NCBI GenBank assembly: GCA_947644195.1
Contig: CANRZB010000011.1
Coordinates: 22,519 to 86,518 of the forward strand
Source of the DNA: an uncultured Clostridium sp.
GTDB lineage: Bacteria; Bacillota; Clostridia; Lachnospirales; Lachnospiraceae
Direction of reading: 5' to 3'
DNA: 64,000 bases
Shown here: in pieces, positions 52,382 to 62,341 of the stretch
Layout: each line of letters begins with the position of its first letter
How positions within the stretch are numbered: position 1 is the stretch's first letter
Notes under the pieces: model-generated
Told to the model about the DNA's origin: nothing
What the model saw: the letters and a program-made list of their open reading frames with translations, nothing else
Databases searched by the model: none
Translations under genes and position numbers: made by a program

Positions 52382-52987
52382 CTATTTCATTTTTTTCTTG
52401 GTCCAGTTTTCCACACTCTTAGCAGATGAATCTGTCAAATCTATGCCTTTCACTATCTTTGCCCCCTTTGCTGCCGCTTTTATACCTTTCATACTTCCGG
52501 AGATCCCACTTCCTCCACTGGTACAGAAGGGCACAATCTTTTTCCCTTTCAGATGATAGGACTCCAAAAAGGTACGGATAATCATTGGTTCCTTTCCATG
52601 CCAAATAGGATAGCCAATAAAAATCACATCATATTTTCGAATAGCCTTTACTTTCCCCTTAATCTTTGGCCTGCTGCTTTCCTCATTTTGTTCCTTATTT
52701 GCCCTGCAGTTATCATTGCTATAATCCAAATCCGCATCTGTATACCGTTTCTCAGGCTTAATCTGATATAATTTTCCACCTGTTGCTTTTTTCACTTTTT
52801 CTGCAGCAGCTTTCGTTGTTCCTGTTGCTGAAAAATAAACCACCAGCACTTTCGTTGTTTTCTTTTTTTGCTTACCTGCTGCACTTACATTTGATGCTGG
52901 AAGTATCATTCCTGCAATCATTGCAAACACCAACAACAGATTCATCCATAACACACTTCTTTTCTTCATCATATCTTTTCCCTCCAA
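52382..52987 (-). CDS. Secreted flavodoxin-like protein
   Basis: Signal peptide; KVLVVYFSATGTTKAAAEKV, GYPIWHGKEPMIIRTFLESY, PFCTSGGSGI. Confidence 0.9.
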   Translation of the reverse strand: MEGKDMMKKRSVLWMNLLLVFAMIAGMILPASNVSAAGKQKKKTTKVLVVYFSATGTTKAAAEKVKKATGGKLYQIKPEKRYTDADLDYSNDNCRANKEQNEESSRPKIKGKVKAIRKYDVIFIGYPIWHGKEPMIIRTFLESYHLKGKKIVPFCTSGGSGISGSMKGIKAAAKGAKIVKGIDLTDSSAKSVENWTKKKMK

Positions 52988-53017
52988 TTCATTAAATAAA
53001 TTCTCACTAAACTTTTA

Positions 53018-53503
53018 TTAATTATGTAACACAAGTTCTGAGACCCAGCCTTCAATCTCTGACTTTGGCGAACTACCTGAAAACCTTTTTCCATCCTGTA
53101 CCTTAGCTCCTTTTGCAAGTGACCGCATATTTGCTGCTGTTTCGCCAAGACCGCTGCCACCTGACGTACAGAAAGGAACTAAGGTCTTTCCACTAAAGTC
53201 ATATGCCTCCAGAAAAGTGTCAATAATGGACGGTTCCCTGTACCACCAGACTGGAAATCCCACAAATACACAATCATACTGTCCCATATCTGATACTGTG
53301 GAACGTATCCCCGGCCGGCAGGAGTGGTCATTCATCTCCATTGAACTTCTGCTCTTTTTGTTATTCCAATTAAGGTCTTCGTTTGAATACGTCTGTTCTG
53401 GCACAATTTCAAACAGCTCCGCACCAGCCGCACTTGCCAGTTTTTCTGCTACCCCTTTTGTTACTCCACTCGCACTAAAATATGCCACTAAAGTTTTCGC
53501 CAT
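53018..53503 (-). CDS. Flavodoxin
   Basis: MAKTLVAYFSASGVTKGVAEKLA, FVGFPVWWYREPSIIDTFLEAY, PFCTSGGSGLGE. Confidence 0.92.
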   Translation of the reverse strand: MAKTLVAYFSASGVTKGVAEKLASAAGAELFEIVPEQTYSNEDLNWNNKKSRSSMEMNDHSCRPGIRSTVSDMGQYDCVFVGFPVWWYREPSIIDTFLEAYDFSGKTLVPFCTSGGSGLGETAANMRSLAKGAKVQDGKRFSGSSPKSEIEGWVSELVLHN

Positions 53504-53697
53504 TGTTCTAACCTCTCTTTCCTGATTTTGTTATACATTGTACTTTTGCCTTGATTTTCTTATCCAACACTACTGTTTGGATTGCACATTCGCTCCATCC
53601 ATATTTTCAATATTGCCTATTTTTCAGACTCCACTTTTCCCTGCCGGAAAGAAAATCAACCGCAGTTTGAAAATCCTCAACATTTTTTACACTAATT

Positions 53698-54360
53698 TCA
53701 TGGCAGCATTTTCATAAGCCCCATATATACCAACTCCTTAATCGTTATTTTTTCGTGCTCTATCCCTACTCTGTCCATTGCCTCAATCTGTTTATCCGTC
53801 GCATATGCATACGGATGGATTCCATGCAGATATGGTAAAAATATTTTCATAAAATCCTTAATCTCATAATCTTTAATCTCAGGATAGCAATTCCTAATTA
53901 GTTTCCAAAGCGCCTTTCTTGAATTACCATATGCAATCTTAAAGTTTACCAGCCTCTCCATACGGCTGTTTTCCTCCAAATCATAAAGATTGACAGACAG
54001 CAGTTTCAAAAGAAGCTTCCTTTTCTGCAAAGAACCGGCAATCTCCAAGGCTAACTCTTCCCTGGAAGTTTCTCCTATTTTCTCCATCAGCTTTTCCATA
54101 TCCCGCGTCCACATATCATACTCCCTCTCAAATAATTCCAGGAATATTTCCTCCTTCGTTTCAAAATAATTGTATATAGAAGTGCGGGTGAATGAAGTCT
54201 CTTTGCTGATATCCTGCAATGTAATTTCTTTAAATATCTTTTTCTGGTACAGCTTTTCACAAGCATTCAATATCTCATCTTTCCTGGCCGCTGTAAGCTC
54301 TGGTGAACCTTTTGGCATATCGCTCCTTTCCAAGAACGCTTCACTATTCTTTATTGACAT
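53698..54360 (-). CDS. TetR-family regulator
   Basis: ARKDEILNACEKLYQKKIFKEITLQDISKETSFTRTSIYNYFETKEEIFLELF. Confidence 0.93.
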   Translation of the reverse strand: MSIKNSEAFLERSDMPKGSPELTAARKDEILNACEKLYQKKIFKEITLQDISKETSFTRTSIYNYFETKEEIFLELFEREYDMWTRDMEKLMEKIGETSREELALEIAGSLQKRKLLLKLLSVNLYDLEENSRMERLVNFKIAYGNSRKALWKLIRNCYPEIKDYEIKDFMKIFLPYLHGIHPYAYATDKQIEAMDRVGIEHEKITIKELVYMGLMKMLP

Positions 54361-54514
54361 ATTGTCATTTTTATAAAACTAATTATATTATCATTCTGAC
54401 GCGTTGTCAATATTATTCCAAAAGAAAAAAGGAGTCTTTTACAAGAAATCACTCCTTTATGAACACCTTACAAAAACCCTTATATTTTATTTATTTTTTT
54501 CATCCAAGTATTTT

Positions 54515-55045
54515 TCATATTTTCATACTATGAATTCTATAAACTCGTTCCACAATCTCATCTAGCGTTTCCTCCGCTGTAATCACATTTTCTTTTATAA
54601 AACCAATATAATCCTTCTCCCGCCACCATCCTCTCATTTCTTCCTCGCCAAACTCATTACTCTTAGGCCTTGCCTGATGCCGCCTTAATGTTTCCTCAAA
54701 GGGCAGATCAAAATAATACGCATATATTTCCTCGCCAAACTCACGAATGGCACATTCAAACAGTGGTAGATACCAGTCTGCATACATAATTCCTTCCAAA
54801 ATGGTTACCTCACTATGCTTTTTCCCATAAACCAAAAGCTCCTGCATAAGCGGCAATGCCTCTGTCGTTGGTCCATCGTTTACTTTCAACATCTCTCTGC
54901 GTACCATATCCTGCGAAATAATCATGGTATTTCTGCCGAATTTCTTTTGCAATTCTTTCGCAACGGTAGTTTTTCCACTGCCCGAATTGCCTCTGAGAAT
55001 AATCAACTTTGACAATGTGAAATCCCCCTTCCTTCTACACCACAC
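54515..55045 (-). CDS. P-loop kinase/AAA-type small ATPase
   Basis: KLIILRGNSGSGKTTVAKELQKKFG Walker A; likely start MSKL/TLSKL region. Confidence 0.8.
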   Translation of the reverse strand: MWCRRKGDFTLSKLIILRGNSGSGKTTVAKELQKKFGRNTMIISQDMVRREMLKVNDGPTTEALPLMQELLVYGKKHSEVTILEGIMYADWYLPLFECAIREFGEEIYAYYFDLPFEETLRRHQARPKSNEFGEEEMRGWWREKDYIGFIKENVITAEETLDEIVERVYRIHSMKI

Positions 55046-55071
55046 ATCGCAATATAATACCGGATTGCTTT

Positions 55072-55626
55072 CTATTTTTCAGAATACCAATCCTCCTTGC
55101 CCATACAGGTAACATGTTCCGTTCGAACATCTCCCATCAGTTTCCACTCAATATCCTTATTTGTATGATGGTAAATAAAACCACATTTCTCCTGCACACG
55201 CTTAGATTTTATATTCCCCTCAAAATACCCACACCAGATTTTATCCAAACCCAAATCCTCAAAACCATGACGAAGCAATTCCTTAACTGCCTCTGGAATA
55301 AATCCTTGTCCCCAAAAAGGTACTCCAATCCAATAACCAATTTCCCCCTCTGTATCCGAAAGATTTAGATTACTGGCAGTTCCTATCATTATACCAATAC
55401 TGCCGATTGCCGTTCCATTCTCTTTCAGGCACACAGCATAGGTCTCCTCTGCGGACAAAACCTCCCGAATAATCTCCCTGCTGTTCTCCACACTGGTATG
55501 GACCGGCCACCCAGCAATTGGCCCTACTCTTGGATCCTTCGCATATTCATATAAACTTTCCGCATCCGATTCTCTCCATGGGCGCAAAAGCAATCTCTCC
55601 GTTGTCAGTTTCATCGTTTCCTCCAT
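55072..55626 (-). CDS. GNAT N-acetyltransferase (RimJ/RimL-like)
   Basis: [29 protein letters not shown]...[29 protein letters not shown]. Confidence 0.9.
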   Translation of the reverse strand: MEETMKLTTERLLLRPWRESDAESLYEYAKDPRVGPIAGWPVHTSVENSREIIREVLSAEETYAVCLKENGTAIGSIGIMIGTASNLNLSDTEGEIGYWIGVPFWGQGFIPEAVKELLRHGFEDLGLDKIWCGYFEGNIKSKRVQEKCGFIYHHTNKDIEWKLMGDVRTEHVTCMGKEDWYSEK

Positions 55627-55768
55627 TTCTTACTCTGTTTCCCATTTCCCGCTAATCCCTGCCAGTTCTGCAATGCAATCTGCCACTTGGCCTATCTCCA
55701 AATTTGTTGTATCAAACAAACTTTTTGCCGCAGAGGATTTTCCTACTCCATTAGGTCCTTTTCATCTC

Positions 55769-56254
55769 TTACAGCATCTTCTTCATATAGCCACAGGTAA
55801 AAGGAAAAAAATCATATTTTTTTGTTCCGATATGCTCTGCGCCGTATGTCTCATACCATTTTCGCAACTTCACATTTTCCTCCACGATTCCAATATTCAT
55901 CTGAGAACATCCCATCTTTCTCGCCTCTGCAAAGGCATGCTCCAAAAGCTGCTCCCCAATCTTTTTATGTCTGTACTCTTCTAACACACATAAATTATTT
56001 AGTTCACATTCTTTTTCATCTTGCTTCAGCAAAGAATAATATCCAGCCATCCTGCCATCGTCATAGTATGCAAACATCAGCCTCTGTTCCTGTTCCCATT
56101 GAAAAACAAGACGTTCCTCCGTTGTCGCAAAAGCTGTAAAGCCAGGTGCATTTTCTATCGTAAATCCAAACTCATCTGCCACTGTCATAAAACTTTTACA
56201 GATAACTTCTACACAGTCTGGTATCTCGTTTTTATTAATTTCCCGAATCATCAA
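55769..56254 (-). CDS. GNAT N-acetyltransferase
   Basis: ELNNLCVLEEYRHKKIGEQLLEHAFAEARKMGCSQMNIGIVEENVKLRKWYETYGA. Confidence 0.9.
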   Translation of the reverse strand: MMIREINKNEIPDCVEVICKSFMTVADEFGFTIENAPGFTAFATTEERLVFQWEQEQRLMFAYYDDGRMAGYYSLLKQDEKECELNNLCVLEEYRHKKIGEQLLEHAFAEARKMGCSQMNIGIVEENVKLRKWYETYGAEHIGTKKYDFFPFTCGYMKKML

Positions 56255-56280
56255 GCCACTTCCTTTCTGCTAAAGACGGA

Positions 56281-57008
56281 TTACAATGCCATCAGTTTCT
56301 TTCTAGTATCCTTATCAAATTTCTCCAGTGCATACCGATATGCTACCCTAGGCATAACTGCATGATTCTTTATCAAATATTGCTCTACTGATGACTGGTC
56401 TATCTGTGATACGGATTTAAGCATCCAACCATACCCTTTTAGCACAAGATCATGTTCGTCATTCATCAGTCTATCAGATATGATAAATGGATCTATGCCA
56501 TCATAATCATTATGAAGGATTGCCGGAATCAGAATAACCGCTGATGCTCTGCGAACCCAAAAATCTTTATCTTCCGTCCACTCTATTATATATGCAAATA
56601 GTGATTTATCCTGTCGCAACAACTCTCCAAATGCATGCGTACAAAAATCATCACAATCTCCCCATCCCCTAACATATTTTTCAGCCAGCCATAAAATACC
56701 TGGTACGTTTCTTTGTCATAATTCCTTTTCATACGAAAAGCCCAATCAAACGCAATCACACCCAATTCCCAATTATGTTCCTCCAAAAATTCATCACATA
56801 GAGCAAAAACATTTTTGATATTCTTATCAGAGATTCCCCGAAAAAGCTGTGCCGACAATTTCCGAATATCCCCGGTTTTTATATGCTTTCCCTCTGACAC
56901 ATGATTCCATAAAGTTTCTATTTCCTGCTTTGCATCCCTTAATAAATCATTCATGCTGTACATCACCACTTTCATTATAGTTTCCTGTAATTTCAATCGT
57001 ATTTCCAT
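56281..57008 (-). pseudogene. DNA alkylation repair (AlkD-like) protein, apparently frameshifted near 56690
   Basis: ORF 56586-57008 (N-term) and 56281-56622 (C-term) in different frames; alternate frame reads WLAEKYVRGWGDCDDFCTHAFGELLRQDKSLFAYIIEWTEDKDFWVRR. Confidence 0.7.
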
Positions 57009-57447
57009 CTAAATCCTTCAGTAAAAAATACCAGTATGGAGTCCCTGCATTTATGTAACGTATCTCTGTCAAATCACTCCCCAGTCCCAACAACCGGATT
57101 CTCTCATATTCTTTTTTCAAATCATCGGTACAGATATTGATGACTGCTTTCCCACAGTTTAGACTGTCCATGATTCTGCCCATATCATCATACAAACTGC
57201 AATATTCCTCTTGTTTTGTCACCTCGTCAGGATGCAGCTCATCAAATTTTCCATTCATAATCGCCAAGCACAATCCATCAATTTGAAATGTGGCATACCT
57301 TGACTTATTCCGGCTGATTACATCCCTCTCAAACAGCTTGCTATAGAAATTAAGCGTTGTTTCAAAGTCTTTTGTAATTAAATAAATACTCCCCGATGTT
57401 ATCATTGCAATGTCCCCCCTAAAATTCAATATCATATGCCGTTCCAT
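56947..57447 (-). CDS. VOC-family (glyoxalase/bleomycin-resistance-like) protein
   Basis: SIYLITKDFETTLNFYSKLFERDV...YWYFLLKDLDGNTIEITGNY. Confidence 0.85.
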   Translation of the reverse strand: MERHMILNFRGDIAMITSGSIYLITKDFETTLNFYSKLFERDVISRNKSRYATFQIDGLCLAIMNGKFDELHPDEVTKQEEYCSLYDDMGRIMDSLNCGKAVINICTDDLKKEYERIRLLGLGSDLTEIRYINAGTPYWYFLLKDLDGNTIEITGNYNESGDVQHE

Positions 57448-57886
57448 GGGAAAGCAATACTCCGTCCGTCAATTGAATTAACAAAATAATTGTATTTTTA
57501 TCTTCAAAATCATTGTGTCCATTATCAATCCACTCCCGAAAAACAATCTTTAATTTATCTGCAATTTCTTGGTTCTCTCTATTCCCATAATATCCTAAGT
57601 TAATCCCTTTTCCATGTGCGGTGAACCACTCCCCGGCTATTGCAACCATCGGCTCTTCTTCTATATGTTTCATTTTATGGGAACAGGCATGTGTAATGCA
57701 ATAAAATGCTCCATCTTCATAATAGGCATTTACATTTCGCACATGCGGAATCCCCTGATTAATTGTTGCAAGGGCAATTACGGTATCTTTGGAAAACCGT
57801 TCTTTCATGATTTCATTTAATTCCTCATTCAGTTTCATAGTAAAAATCCACCTTTCTATATTCACCTTGTGAAACATACAATACAA
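57419..57886 (-). CDS. Pyridoxamine 5'-phosphate oxidase-like flavin-binding protein
   Basis: ALATINQGIPHVRNVNAYYEDGAFYCITHACSHKMKHIEEEPMVAIAGEWF. Confidence 0.85.
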   Translation of the reverse strand: MYCMFHKVNIERWIFTMKLNEELNEIMKERFSKDTVIALATINQGIPHVRNVNAYYEDGAFYCITHACSHKMKHIEEEPMVAIAGEWFTAHGKGINLGYYGNRENQEIADKLKIVFREWIDNGHNDFEDKNTIILLIQLTDGVLLSHGTAYDIEF

Positions 57887-57931
57887 CTTGCCTTTGTAAA
57901 TCCTATGTTCATATAAAGAACAAGGCTAAAA

Positions 57932-58648
57932 CTAAGGTCTGTTTTTTTCAAAAGCGTTTACTGTCAATTTTATCGTTTCTTCTACAAAATCCTCATACTC
58001 CTCTTCTGACATTGCAATATATGGATATGTACTTATTTCTATCTCCGGGATATATCCCATGATATTTATTTTCCGCATGATTGCCCCATGTGGAAGGTAA
58101 TCAATATAATCAGGAAAATCGGTCAGATTTAATATCTCTGTCAAATATCCAGATTTCGGATGCTTTTTCAAATAAGCAGCTTCTATTGAATAAAAATCCT
58201 TCATTCGGTCTTCATTTACAATAAGGCTTTTTACAGAATCCCAGTTTTCCTGCATGCCTAATGCTTTTTCAGATAATATCGGATGTTTTTTAATTCGTTT
58301 CCAGACAGAAGCCACTCTGCTTTCATCCCGGACATACCGCTGGAACTCAGCATCCGCAATCAAATGGGCATAATAACCCAGCAGAAACGAATATTGTTCC
58401 TCCGTCTTTATATCACCCGTTCTTTTTTCTATATATTCTTGATAAAATCTGTCACAATCAGCAGCCGTCTTTCTTTTTTCAGACATCCAATGTGTCACTT
58501 CACGTGAAGGTGTAAAGCAGGTCCAGTCCTCATTCTCCACATTACAATCCGGTGCTATGTTTCCTACACAAAAACCACGCCTGTCCAATTCTGAAACCTG
58601 CTCTAAAACCCTATCTGCTATCATCAAATGTGTTACCCATGTTGCCAT
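57932..58648 (-). CDS. Zinc-dependent phospholipase C domain-like protein
   Basis: ATWVTHLMIADRVLEQV...RGFCVGNIAPDCNVENEDWTCFTPSREVTHWM...LLGYYAHLIADAEF. Confidence 0.75.
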   Translation of the reverse strand: MATWVTHLMIADRVLEQVSELDRRGFCVGNIAPDCNVENEDWTCFTPSREVTHWMSEKRKTAADCDRFYQEYIEKRTGDIKTEEQYSFLLGYYAHLIADAEFQRYVRDESRVASVWKRIKKHPILSEKALGMQENWDSVKSLIVNEDRMKDFYSIEAAYLKKHPKSGYLTEILNLTDFPDYIDYLPHGAIMRKINIMGYIPEIEISTYPYIAMSEEEYEDFVEETIKLTVNAFEKNRP

Positions 58649-58731
58649 ACCATTTTCTCCATATTCTTATCGTAACTCATAAACTTCCCTTTTCTACAAA
58701 CACGCATGCATCCTTGAGCTAACTCAAAAAT

Positions 58732-59592
58732 TTATCCCTTTTTCTTCACATCCAGAATTGTTACATAATGCAAGATATCAAAAATCTCTGGCACAGTCTG
58801 CATATATTCCAAATGTTCCTTTTCCCATGCTGCAATTTCATCCGGCTTCAAGGAAGAGGCACCAATTCCCCGACAAGCTTTCATTCTGCCATGCCAGCTA
58901 TCTCTGGTAAATGTTACTGGCAAATCATAAGTCAACATATGAATCGGCTCAAACAAATCTTTACACCATGACGGTGTCTCTAACGAATATCTTGTCATAT
59001 GCCCACCCGTCCACGACGGATTATATTTCAAGACCATTTCCTCGCTGGTTTTTGCAATCTCACTTTCCTCCGGCAGCCATGCCATAAAAAGTACGGCAAA
59101 ATGCCCATCCCTTTTTAACATCCGATGAATTTTAGGTATAAGGATTTCTTTATCAAAATACATAAAACACTGGCAAGCAATAATTACATCAAAACTTTCA
59201 TCTGGAAAATCAACCTCTTCTGCTGCGGAAACCAAAAATGAAATATTCTTTCCCGCCTCTTTACTGAGCTCCTTTGCAAATGCAATCTGATTTTCTGAAA
59301 TATCTGTCCCTGTCCATTCTGCACCATATGCATACATATTTCTGGGAATCACACCTGTACCCGTACCGATGTCCAATACCTTCTGTCCTTGTATTCCCAG
59401 AGAAAGTCCTGCTAATTTTTCGTAAAATTCTTTCGGATAAATATCCCGGTATTTGGCATATTCTTTCGATGCCCTCCCCCAGTCAAAAGCTTGTCCATTG
59501 TCAATATTCTGGTTTCGTATTTCCATACTTACAGCCCCTTTCATATCGCACTCTAACTGATCGCCAATATACCAAACATTCTCGACTGCCAA
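58732..59592 (-). CDS. Class I SAM-dependent methyltransferase; N-terminus of the ORF is a HAD-hydrolase remnant, native start probably MEIRNQ (~59524)
   Basis: VLDIGTGTGVIPRNMYAYGAEWTGTDISENQI; MTase motif I; N-terminal VWYIGDQLECDMKGA is HAD motif. Confidence 0.85.
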   Translation of the reverse strand: MAVENVWYIGDQLECDMKGAVSMEIRNQNIDNGQAFDWGRASKEYAKYRDIYPKEFYEKLAGLSLGIQGQKVLDIGTGTGVIPRNMYAYGAEWTGTDISENQIAFAKELSKEAGKNISFLVSAAEEVDFPDESFDVIIACQCFMYFDKEILIPKIHRMLKRDGHFAVLFMAWLPEESEIAKTSEEMVLKYNPSWTGGHMTRYSLETPSWCKDLFEPIHMLTYDLPVTFTRDSWHGRMKACRGIGASSLKPDEIAAWEKEHLEYMQTVPEIFDILHYVTILDVKKKG

Positions 59593-59810
59593 TTCTGCCT
59601 TTTCCAGTGCAAGCGCAAAAATCTTCCGATATGGCCTTCGGAAAATATAATAACTAAAAGTACAAATAAATTCAAACTTACGTTCAGGAAGAAGACGGTT
59701 ACTCCGGTCAGCAACTATCTCCTTTGCATTGGATATATTACTGATAACACCTGTTCGTTTTCCATTTTCTGTTTAAAAGCAAGAAACTCTTTCATTCCCT
59801 CTGTCGCAAC
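59525..59810 (-). pseudogene. HAD-family hydrolase C-terminal remnant
   Basis: Minus-strand translation EGMKEFLAFKQKM / KTGVISNISNAKEIVADRSNRLLPERKFEFICTFSYYIFRRPYRKIFALALEKAELAVENVWYIGDQLECDMKGA, no intact start. Confidence 0.7.
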
Positions 59811-60095
59811 TCCCTACCACATCACAGAAAATCTAATCTATTTCCGACGTATTTAATCAAATCTCCCTAACTCCTGATGAAACGCTGCAGCCTCCCGCTA
59901 TACTTACTACGCTGTCAGATGATGTTAATTCACTGTAGCATATTTCAAAACTTCCTCTGTTCCTTTTACCCCATCCAATTTCTGCTACTTTATCGCTGCC
60001 CTCCGCATGGATTAGCTCTTTATTGAGTTCTGCCAGATATTCGCAGTCGGTCTATCGTGCATTTTTGTATTGTCACTACGATTTCCCCCCTGATT

Positions 60096-60331
60096 CTATT
60101 CTGAACAAACCATTTTGAACATTCCGGGTCCATCCCATTCACAAGGTCTTTCTTCAAAGCCCTTTTTCTGATAAAATAAAATTGTCTCTTTCGTGCTAAT
60201 CAATTCCAAACTCACCACCCAACCAGAGGTAATTGTTTCTTTTATATATCCTTCCAAACGATCCATCAAAATTGTTCCCACACCCATTGATTGAACAATT
60301 CCGGTGTTAATGTATTTACCTTTACTTCCAT
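60096..60331 (-). pseudogene. GNAT acetyltransferase with apparent internal deletion
   Basis: MEVKVNTLTPELFNQ.. N-terminus followed out of frame by MGVGTILMDRLEGYIKETI...FYQKKGFEERP C-terminus. Confidence 0.6.
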
Positions 60332-60356
60332 TCGTTATCTCCTCAAATTACAAAAT

Positions 60357-60734
60357 TTAACGCTCCCCAGTCTTAATAAATTCTATCAGTTTCTCCACAT
60401 CATCAAAGTCATCATAATCCCCATTGATTCCCTCCCGATGATATACAATCCCTCTTTTCTCATTCTCTGCAAGAAAATCAAGAAGTTTATCCTCGCCATA
60501 TCTTTTGATAAACAGGGTAAATCCATATGGCTTGACTTTACTTAATAAGCCCTTTTGACAATCTTCCTCACATTCATAACAATGAGCTATGCCCTTTTCC
60601 AAAGAACATTTTTTATTTTCACACCAGTCGTTGTCAGGACAATTTTCGGAATTACAGCCATTGCATGTTGCATTTTCTGTACAAAGGCAACATGCAAGTC
60701 CGCATCTGGCAATGCCCAATTCTCTTTTCATCAT
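60357..60734 (-). CDS. DUF3795-like Cys-rich protein
   Basis: GIARCGLACCLCTENATCNGCNSENCPDNDWCENKKCSLEKGIAHCYEC. Confidence 0.85.
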   Translation of the reverse strand: MMKRELGIARCGLACCLCTENATCNGCNSENCPDNDWCENKKCSLEKGIAHCYECEEDCQKGLLSKVKPYGFTLFIKRYGEDKLLDFLAENEKRGIVYHREGINGDYDDFDDVEKLIEFIKTGER

Positions 60735-60748
60735 AGTCTGTATCCCTC

Positions 60749-61198
60749 CTAATTTTTCGTTGCCAATTCCTTTTTCATATATTGTTTCTCGTACCCCTGA
60801 TATCCGTATTTCGGATAAAATGCATAGGATTCAAACCACTGCTCTCTGGGGGTTCCAAGATGAATTTTTATCGTCTTTTTCCCTCTTTGTTTTATGTAAG
60901 ATTCTGCTGTTTGAAGAAGCTGTGTTCCAATTCCCTCATGCTTATGGTTATATTTCACAAATAATCGGTGCAGCCAAACTTCATCCGTACCTTCAATAGA
61001 ACGATATCCGACGCTACCGATTACTCGGTCATTTTCATCCAACGCCAGCCAGAACATATCCCCATTTTCCATATAATTTTTCTTTATATCAAGCAAATCA
61101 CTGTTTAAGCCAGGCACCCTTCCAAGAGCATTTTTCGCTTCTAAAATCATGAAAATTAAATCATCTCTGTATCTATCTTCATAAGCTATGATTTTCAA
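60749..61198 (-). CDS. GNAT N-acetyltransferase
   Basis: VWLHRLFVKYNHKHEGIGTQLLQTAESYIKQRG. Confidence 0.88.
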   Translation of the reverse strand: MKIIAYEDRYRDDLIFMILEAKNALGRVPGLNSDLLDIKKNYMENGDMFWLALDENDRVIGSVGYRSIEGTDEVWLHRLFVKYNHKHEGIGTQLLQTAESYIKQRGKKTIKIHLGTPREQWFESYAFYPKYGYQGYEKQYMKKELATKN

Positions 61199-61257
61199 AT
61201 TGCCACCTCCAATACCTTGCTCCCTATCCTGCCTTTCTTACTTTTATATAAATTGTT

Positions 61258-61728
61258 TTATCCTTTTTCCATATACACAAATCTCAATTCCTCTGTAACT
61301 TGTTCCTCGTCAAAAATTTTATAGCCAAGTTTCTGATATAATGCTATATTTTTTTCACTCTTGGTACTGGTGAACAACTCGTATCTTTGGTTCGGATACA
61401 ACCTTTCCATTTCAAGTAGAAGTTTTGTCCCTATCCCTTGTCCCTGCATTGATGGATGCACCATCAATTTACCAATATAAACCGTTCCTCTATCGCAAAA
61501 TGCTCTTACAGAACCTATGATATTTTCGCCTTCATCTAACGCTTTTAAAATCATCCCTTTTTGATATTCGTTCTCTACATCAGCCAAAGTTTGTTTTAGC
61601 GGCGGAATATCCTGATTATCAAAAAGCCTTGCTTCACTTTGATAGGCAAGATACTGCAAGTCCAGTATTTTCTGTAAATCTTCTTTTTCTGCTTTTATAA
61701 TGACCATGATACATCCTCCAAAAAACAA
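61258..61728 (-). CDS. GNAT N-acetyltransferase
   Basis: VYIGKLMVHPSMQGQGIGTKLLLEMERLYPNQRYELFTSTKSEKNIALYQKLGYK. Confidence 0.9.
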   Translation of the reverse strand: MFFGGCIMVIIKAEKEDLQKILDLQYLAYQSEARLFDNQDIPPLKQTLADVENEYQKGMILKALDEGENIIGSVRAFCDRGTVYIGKLMVHPSMQGQGIGTKLLLEMERLYPNQRYELFTSTKSEKNIALYQKLGYKIFDEEQVTEELRFVYMEKG

Positions 61729-61850
61729 AACTCAGCTTTTTCTTTATGCAAAGCAATTATACTTTTATATGGCAATACTCATTCCTCATTCTCATAGATA
61801 TTTTTCTATCGTTTCCTGCCCTACACCAACAACCTTATTCTGCCTGATAT

Positions 61851-62303
61851 TTATAGCTTATATTGCATAAAATTTCCATTCTTCACAAATCCAAAATCCG
61901 TATACAGCAATACCCCCATATCTGATGCTGTAATTTGAACCGTTCCGCAACCATACTCTTTTGCTTCATTTACAACTCTGGATAACAACTCCTTTGCAAT
62001 GCCCTGTCTACGATATTCTTTAGAAGTAAACATACTTGAAAGCAAACCCATTTTTCCGTTGGGGCAACCAAAATAAGGCGGTTTTTCGACAAATGACATT
62101 CCGCTTGTCCCAACAATTTTATCTCCATCCACAGTCAGCCATGATATAAATGTTCCATCTGCCATATGTCGATTATAATAATCTCTTAAAGCCGGCTTCA
62201 AGTCCATATCTGCCTTCGCGCCTTCTTCCCGTAACTGGCCTATTCTCATATCAATGAATACTTCCAATTCATTTTCTGTTAATCTTCTATATTCTACTGC
62301 CAT
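61851..62303 (-). CDS. GNAT N-acetyltransferase
   Basis: LLSSMFTSKEYRRQGIAKELLSRVVNEAKEYGC...VLLYTDFGFVKNG. Confidence 0.9.
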   Translation of the reverse strand: MAVEYRRLTENELEVFIDMRIGQLREEGAKADMDLKPALRDYYNRHMADGTFISWLTVDGDKIVGTSGMSFVEKPPYFGCPNGKMGLLSSMFTSKEYRRQGIAKELLSRVVNEAKEYGCGTVQITASDMGVLLYTDFGFVKNGNFMQYKL

Positions 62304-62341
62304 ACTATACCTCTTGCAAAAACTGAAAACCCTCTGAATTT

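Noticed and set aside
59825-60060. Minus-strand open frame EYLAELNKELIHAEGSDKVAEIGWGKRNRGSFEICYSELTSSDSVVSIAGGC
   Set aside because: No start codon or recognised family; likely a remnant but not assignable.
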